Shown here piece after piece: positions 60,924-64,000 of a stretch of 64,000 nt of DNA. Positions within the stretch are counted from its first letter, which is position 1; the number at the start of each line of letters is the position of its first letter. The notes beneath the pieces were generated by a model. The model was not told the origin of the DNA. It saw nothing but the letters and a program-made list of their open reading frames with translations, and searched no databases. The position numbers were made by a program, and so were the translations under genes. The DNA is from Auriscalpium vulgare. Lineage: Eukaryota; Basidiomycota; Agaricomycetes; Russulales; Auriscalpiaceae. The stretch covers positions 372,001-436,000 of the forward strand of contig JAHBBC010000020.1 of NCBI GenBank assembly GCA_019915015.1, in the 5' to 3' direction.

Positions 60924-62909
60924 CTAGTAGTCAACGAATTCGCCATCGCTGTCCTCGTCGGACTTGCATTCATCTTTGAGGCCCGTCTGTGTCATGATGT
61001 GTTGCTCCCATTTATGATACGCTATCATCAGAGCAGACTGGAAGTCAGCCTCATACGAGACTGGGATGCACAAGAAAACTTTGAGAACCTGCGAGCAGCG
61101 TAGTGAAATGAGCGTGCTGCCTACGAGAATCAGCTGTTGCGTACCTCCTCGCCGGACTCGATTGCCGCGATAGCGTCCTGCAGCTCGAGTTCCGACATCC
61201 CTGCCGGTTGTCTGAACTTCTCGATTGCTTCGTCGGTAATCGCGCACCCATTCTTGCGGAGGCAGATGCGCGCTCTCATGGCCATGTAGCACTTTTCGGG
61301 GGCCTTCAGGATGACACCCGCACACTGGTTGCGTGTCTGTGCGCATAGAAGTAGTCAAACCACTGACATGAGGCAGAAGACAACACTACGAACCTTTTCA
61401 GGAAGCGCCTTGAACTCTTCCGCAGAGAGTTGCTCCCCTAACCGAAGGTCATATTCCCCCGCGTAGCGCCACACCGCCGTGTTGTCGCGTGGGCGTACAA
61501 ACAAACTGAGCTGCCGTGCGATGTCCTCCCTGTTGCTGATAAGCGTTCCCGGCTTTCCAGGCTCATCTGGGAGCCCCGGGTTTTGTACCCATTGCGGGAA
61601 TAGAAGGAAGCGGTCTGCCACCGTGGGGCGTGGGACATTTCGCTTACCGGGCACCTTGCTGAGAAACTTCCGCCCAGTGCGGTATATTACTCTGAGGAAA
61701 TCGCGTCGGATATATCCGCTGTGTTGGTGAAGCTGAGGTGAGGGAGGTGGAACTTGTTCGGGCACGGCGATGTGGGCGACGGTGGCAACCCGGGCTTGCA
61801 AGAAGTCGCAAACGGCAGCAGCGGTCGAAGGCCCAACAATTTTCTGACGTTTGTTTGTCGCTTCGGTCGTGTGCGATGGCAAATCAGCGAGGTTTCGTTT
61901 CTGGGGCAGAGATACTGGCTGCGCTGGTTGTTTCTACATTGCCACCTGAGAGGATGATGCATTACATAATTGAGCCGACTGACGCACCCCTTCGCTCTGG
62001 TCCGAGCCGCTGCCTGTATCAAACAGTTCTTCCTTCACCTATTCGTATAGATTCATTTCAATGAAGTACATTTGATAGACATCGAAACATAAGACGAACC
62101 GCAGGTTCCGGTGACACATCAATGTCGCTCTCACTACTGTCTGCGTCCTGAGCCTGAAAATGAGTTAGAAGATATCAAAACTGCACGAAACAGAACCCAC
62201 ACTGGATATCCCGTGGACATATCAGCATCAGTTTCACTGTTGTCTGTATCGAATTCCTCTTTCTGACCCTGTACTCGACAAACGGTCAGTTGAATGAATG
62301 TCATCACAGTTGAACGTAAGAAAAAAGTCTTACCGCAGCTCCGGGGGGCAAAGCATGAACGTCCTCCTCGACGACCGCGGGTTCATGAAACGCGCAAATA
62401 TCGAGATAGGAAGAAAGGCTTGGAAGACCACTGAGAGGCGTTCTCGATTTTTCTTGAAGCGTCTCCTCGGACTCCAACTCGGCCAGAGTAGCGTCGGCTT
62501 CCCCTCGACGACGAACCGTATCATGTTCCAAGGCCTCTTTGAGAGTTGCCTGTATAGTCTTCTCAGTGATGTCCGCTAGTCTTTTGAGGGCCTTGGCCGC
62601 CTCCTCCGCGGCGCTTTGAGCCTGCTTGCGTATTTCGTTTTCGAGCCGTGCGACCTCTCCATCGTGCACCCGCTCCTTGGCCTTCAGTGCGACCAGTTGC
62701 TCTTCGCACTGTCTGATTGTGTTCTGGACTATCTTGCGCTCGCGGCGGCTCGCAGCAAGATTGGTTTTGAGGTCTTCGGTAGAGACGCCGCTTGGCCCCG
62801 TCATCGCGTCATTCCCGGAGGGATTCAGGCTGCGTTCAGGCCTGCTGATGGATGCATCGCGAAGCTGGTCCTCGAGTTCGCTGATATGCGTGGCGGGCGA
62901 CGGAGTCAT
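60924..62909 (-). CDS. Coiled-coil / DUF6697-type protein, intact
   Basis: The start is MTPSPATHISELEDQLRDAS. Exons: 62334-62909, 62203-62268, 62100-62153, 61988-62038, 61394-61933, 61146-61336, 60924-61089, with introns of 49-65 nt and all phases consistent (about 547 residues). Exon 1 is a coiled coil (CEEQLVALKAKERVHDGEVA). Three short acidic exons follow (GQKEEFDTDNSETDADMSTG; AQDADSSESDIDVSPEPA; VKEELFDTGSGSDQSEG). Then comes the globular domain: SGYIRRDFLRVIYRTGRKFL, VPGKRNVPRPTVADRFLLFP, NPGLPDEPGKPGTLISNRED, NTAVWRYAGEYDLRLGE and EEFKALPEK, ending CKSDEDSDGEFVDY. The layout is that of Agaricomycete DUF6697 proteins, whose role is unknown. The copy at 36.5 kb is a decayed relative. Confidence 0.75.
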
Positions 62910-63179
62910 ACCAGCGGAGAGAGATTGAAGGATTTAGGACATTGCGATAGCGTAGGTTCGACGTGGGTGCCATGGTATCGCTTCCGCATTTGTGTGAGTA
63001 TTCTATTTTGAGAGCCGTGCGTGACTTCAATGACTTTGTTGATGCCGTCGACATATAAGAGTTGGACGGCATGGTTCAGAGGCGTGGCTGGAGTACATGA
63101 AGCTAGGATCCGAGCGAAAATTGATAGAGTCGGAGACGTTGAGCCAGTGGCCGGTTCTTGTTGCTATCGGCGGAGCACG

Positions 63180-63860
63180 GCCCGGAACTTCCGGACAAAT
63201 TTATTTCCTCCGTCGTTAACCTCCGAGTCGTCGATGCCTGCGGGCCTCCTTCAAGATAAACCACGTCCTATTATTTAACACTGCTCTCTATCCCCATGTA
63301 CATCCTCGCGCCTACGTTTGTCTGCCCACCTCACTGCGGCCACTCCCCCATGCGCCTCTTCGTACAGCCGAACATTCTCTTCCACGTCCCACATCGTCGT
63401 GGAGAATTTACCGTGGATATCCAGTGACACGATCGGCCTTCTACACGCCCGTCGCCTACGTTATTGGTCGCCGACACAGTGTGCGCACCCATATACGCAT
63501 CCGCCCGTTGCGGGAAAGAAGACCCCCGCGCTCATCAGAAGCTCACTGAACTTGACGCGCACGCCAAGCTCAACGAGTGGGACCGTGCTGTGCTGCAGCG
63601 ACAGCGCGCAGGCGCGGCGCGGCAAGGCGGGCCTCGCGAATCACGAGCGTAGGAACGTATGTCTGGTCGCCGAACGAGAGAATGGAGCCTGGTAAATTGA
63701 ATCTGTCAAACGGAGCAGGGTACTTACTTATGCAAAAGCATACAGCCTCCGCTTGCATCCGATCGTCCCGTGTGCGGGCTGACACTCCTACTGCGCCACC
63801 TGGAGCACTGCTTGATCTGGCTGGTGGGTATTTAACTCTGCCCGCCTCCGCAGGGAACTT
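63180..63860 (-). pseudogene. MYND-protein C-terminal fragment, degraded paralogue
   Basis: The minus strand reads GSILSFGDQTYVPTLVIREA and RLAAPRLRAVAAAQHG (about 63590-63700), matching the intact gene at 30 kb (KIGDQSFFPALLTREARLAA). The plus-strand CACTGCGGCCACTCCCC (about 63335) and CATTCTCTTCCACGTCCCAC correspond to its last exon, and CTGGAGCACTGCTTGATCT (about 63802) to the MYND exon. Frames are broken and the zinc-binding cysteines are not all readable. Similarity continues into the 3' flank (GAGCACGGCCCGGAACTTCC), so a whole DNA segment was copied. Confidence 0.7.
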
Positions 63861-63869
63861 GGAAGGCGA

Positions 63870-63985
63870 GCAGGTAGTAATGTCCAGAAGACCGACGGCA
63901 GAGCGCGCAATTCGGATCTAGCCTTCAAACTCCCCTCGCCAGTGAGACTTTGAAGTGCGACGACGCTAGCGTCTCCAAAATCCAA
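63870..63985 (-). repeat. Short dispersed repeat at right edge
   Basis: On the minus strand GCTAGCGTCGTCGCACTTCA and downstream sequence resemble 53013-53100. Confidence 0.5.
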
Positions 63986-64000
63986 GTTCAGGAAGTACGG

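Overview
The window looks like a filamentous basidiomycete genome, most likely an Agaricomycete. Genes are split by many 48-75 nt introns with GTNNGT donors and short YAG acceptors. Protein families include F-box, MYND, DUF6697, DUF1776, a VMR1/YBT1-type ABCC transporter and a MoCo-sulfurase-like PLP enzyme. Rep/Pif1 Helitrons and GC-rich repeat-laden spacers fit the same group. There are no bacterial operons, CRISPR arrays or recognisable rRNA/tRNA genes. All calls come from reading the sequence; no database search was possible.

Left part (1-7.3 kb, all minus strand): a graveyard of gene pieces. Three tandem 1511-bp units carry CDC48 D1 plus half of D2, preceded by a piece of the CDC48 N-domain. 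Next come a proline/glutamine-rich gene fragment, the 5' half of an Hsp110 (SSE1-type) gene, and the 3' exons of an unrecognised gene. Introns are still in place, so these are DNA-level copies, not retrocopies. Immediately upstream on the same strand is an AT-rich Helitron (about 7.6-15.7 kb) with one intact 2470-codon ORF (Rep HUH, Pif1 helicase and a USP-like cysteine-protease domain at the C-terminus).

Middle part (15.7-38 kb): a relic-rich spacer, a 207-aa hypothetical gene, a RhoGAP-like gene, and a DUF1776 gene partially duplicated in tandem (period 1514 bp) and then split by a 1.18-kb insertion with strong hairpins. After these come a 309-aa protein with a duplicated exon module, a MYND protein, a saccharopine-dehydrogenase-like reductase (8 exons, frame closed), a 628-aa F-box protein, and a decayed coiled-coil/DUF6697 gene.

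Right part (38-64 kb): two tandem paralogues (243 and 239 aa), a full-length ABCC transporter, and a 5-kb GC-rich block built from dispersed repeats. One repeat is a ~1.1-kb family with imperfect terminal inverted repeats, present three times and once inverted beyond the MoCo-sulfurase-like gene. The window ends with an intact coiled-coil/DUF6697 gene and a degraded MYND paralogue. Several families (MYND, DUF6697, CDC48 units, DUF1776, the two tandem paralogues) show recent local duplication followed by decay of one copy, so segmental duplication and mobile elements have shaped the locus strongly.
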